Source of the DNA: Caldatribacterium sp964426875
GTDB taxonomy: Bacteria; Atribacterota; Atribacteria; Atribacterales; Caldatribacteriaceae
Assembly: GCA_964426875.1 (NCBI GenBank)
Contig: CAYRSB010000022.1
Location: forward strand, 1 to 37,858
Length of the DNA: 37,858 nt
Direction of reading: 5' to 3'
In this document: positions 37,771-37,858 of the stretch, one piece after another
How positions within the stretch are numbered: position 1 is the first letter of the stretch
Layout: every line of letters begins with the position of its first letter
The notes under the pieces: generated by a model
What the model was told of the DNA's origin: nothing
Databases searched by the model: none
Seen by the model: the letters and a program-made list of their open reading frames with translations, nothing else
Position numbers and translations under genes: made by a program

Positions 37771-37858
37771 ATGAAACGAGATGACTGCATCATTTGGGCC
37801 AACCGGGCCCTCAACTCAGACCTCTGGGTGGAAGTGTACCTCACCTTTGACCCTCGCC
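37771..37858 (+). CDS. Start of an unidentified gene, cut by the window edge
   Basis: ATG 37771 follows GGGAGGAT by 7 bases and stays open to the end of the window (29 codons). It begins MKRDDCIIWANRALNSDLW. It is the third gene in the URO-D-like operon. The fragment is too short to assign a family. Confidence 0.65.
   Translation, partial: MKRDDCIIWANRALNSDLWVEVYLTFDPR

Overview
The window is gene-dense chromosomal DNA of a bacterium. There is no gap over 300 bases without a gene, about half of the start codons are GTG or TTG, genes commonly overlap by a few bases, and the proteins are rich in Glu, Lys and Arg. A four-subunit pyruvate-type ferredoxin oxidoreductase and a ferredoxin-thioredoxin-reductase-like protein point to an anaerobe living on ferredoxin. 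A secreted serpin, the protein composition and a Clostridia-like housekeeping gene order suggest a thermophilic anaerobe near Atribacterota (Caldatribacterium-like), Dictyoglomota or deep Firmicutes. This assignment is inferred from memory of such genomes, not from a search.

Region 1 (1-1329): a rho-independent terminator of an unseen upstream gene, then a secreted serpin. Region 2 (1504-16580): one long plus-strand superoperon, probably starting at an extended -10 promoter before yebC: yebC-ruvC-ruvA-ruvB-queH-DUF2905-spoIID-like-queA-tgt-yajC-secD-secF-recJ-apt-rel-dtd-MBL hydrolase. It joins Holliday-junction processing, queuosine tRNA modification (queH, queA, tgt), the Sec accessory complex, RecJ, purine salvage, the stringent response and D-aminoacyl-tRNA proofreading. 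The hydrolase runs tail to tail into a minus-strand phosphohexomutase, and one perfect 12-bp hairpin contains both stop codons.

Region 3 (17944-21822): a GAF-ANTAR regulator on plus, facing a minus-strand operon of a glutaredoxin-like protein, a zinc-ribbon/FTR catalytic-subunit-like protein and a ZnuACB-type zinc importer. Region 4 (21945-24920): tRNA-Ser(GGA), long-form SRP RNA, dnaX, ybaB and recR, an order also known from Bacillus subtilis. dnaX carries a strong candidate frameshift site at the end of its clamp-loader domains. Region 5 (24924-27918): porGDAB.

Region 6 (27945-33722): tRNA-Pro(GGG) with a near-consensus promoter, an SDR dehydrogenase, a sugar ABC transporter (binding protein, two permeases, no ATPase) and a 56-residue membrane protein, closed by a bidirectional terminator shared with a divergent fucose-isomerase-like gene. 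This looks like a carbohydrate uptake and oxidation locus. Region 7 (33828-36317): an OmpR-type response regulator and histidine kinase, tRNA-Leu(GAG) and a stand-alone receiver protein. Region 8 (36337-37858): a URO-D-superfamily protein lacking the HxC zinc motif of corrinoid methyltransferases, a 55-residue small protein and the start of a further gene cut by the window edge.

No CRISPR array, insertion sequence, prophage, integrase or riboswitch was recognised. The most interesting leads are the Grx/FTR/zinc-importer operon, the dnaX frameshift site, the ATPase-less sugar transporter with its small membrane protein, the secreted serpin, and the URO-D protein with its small neighbours.
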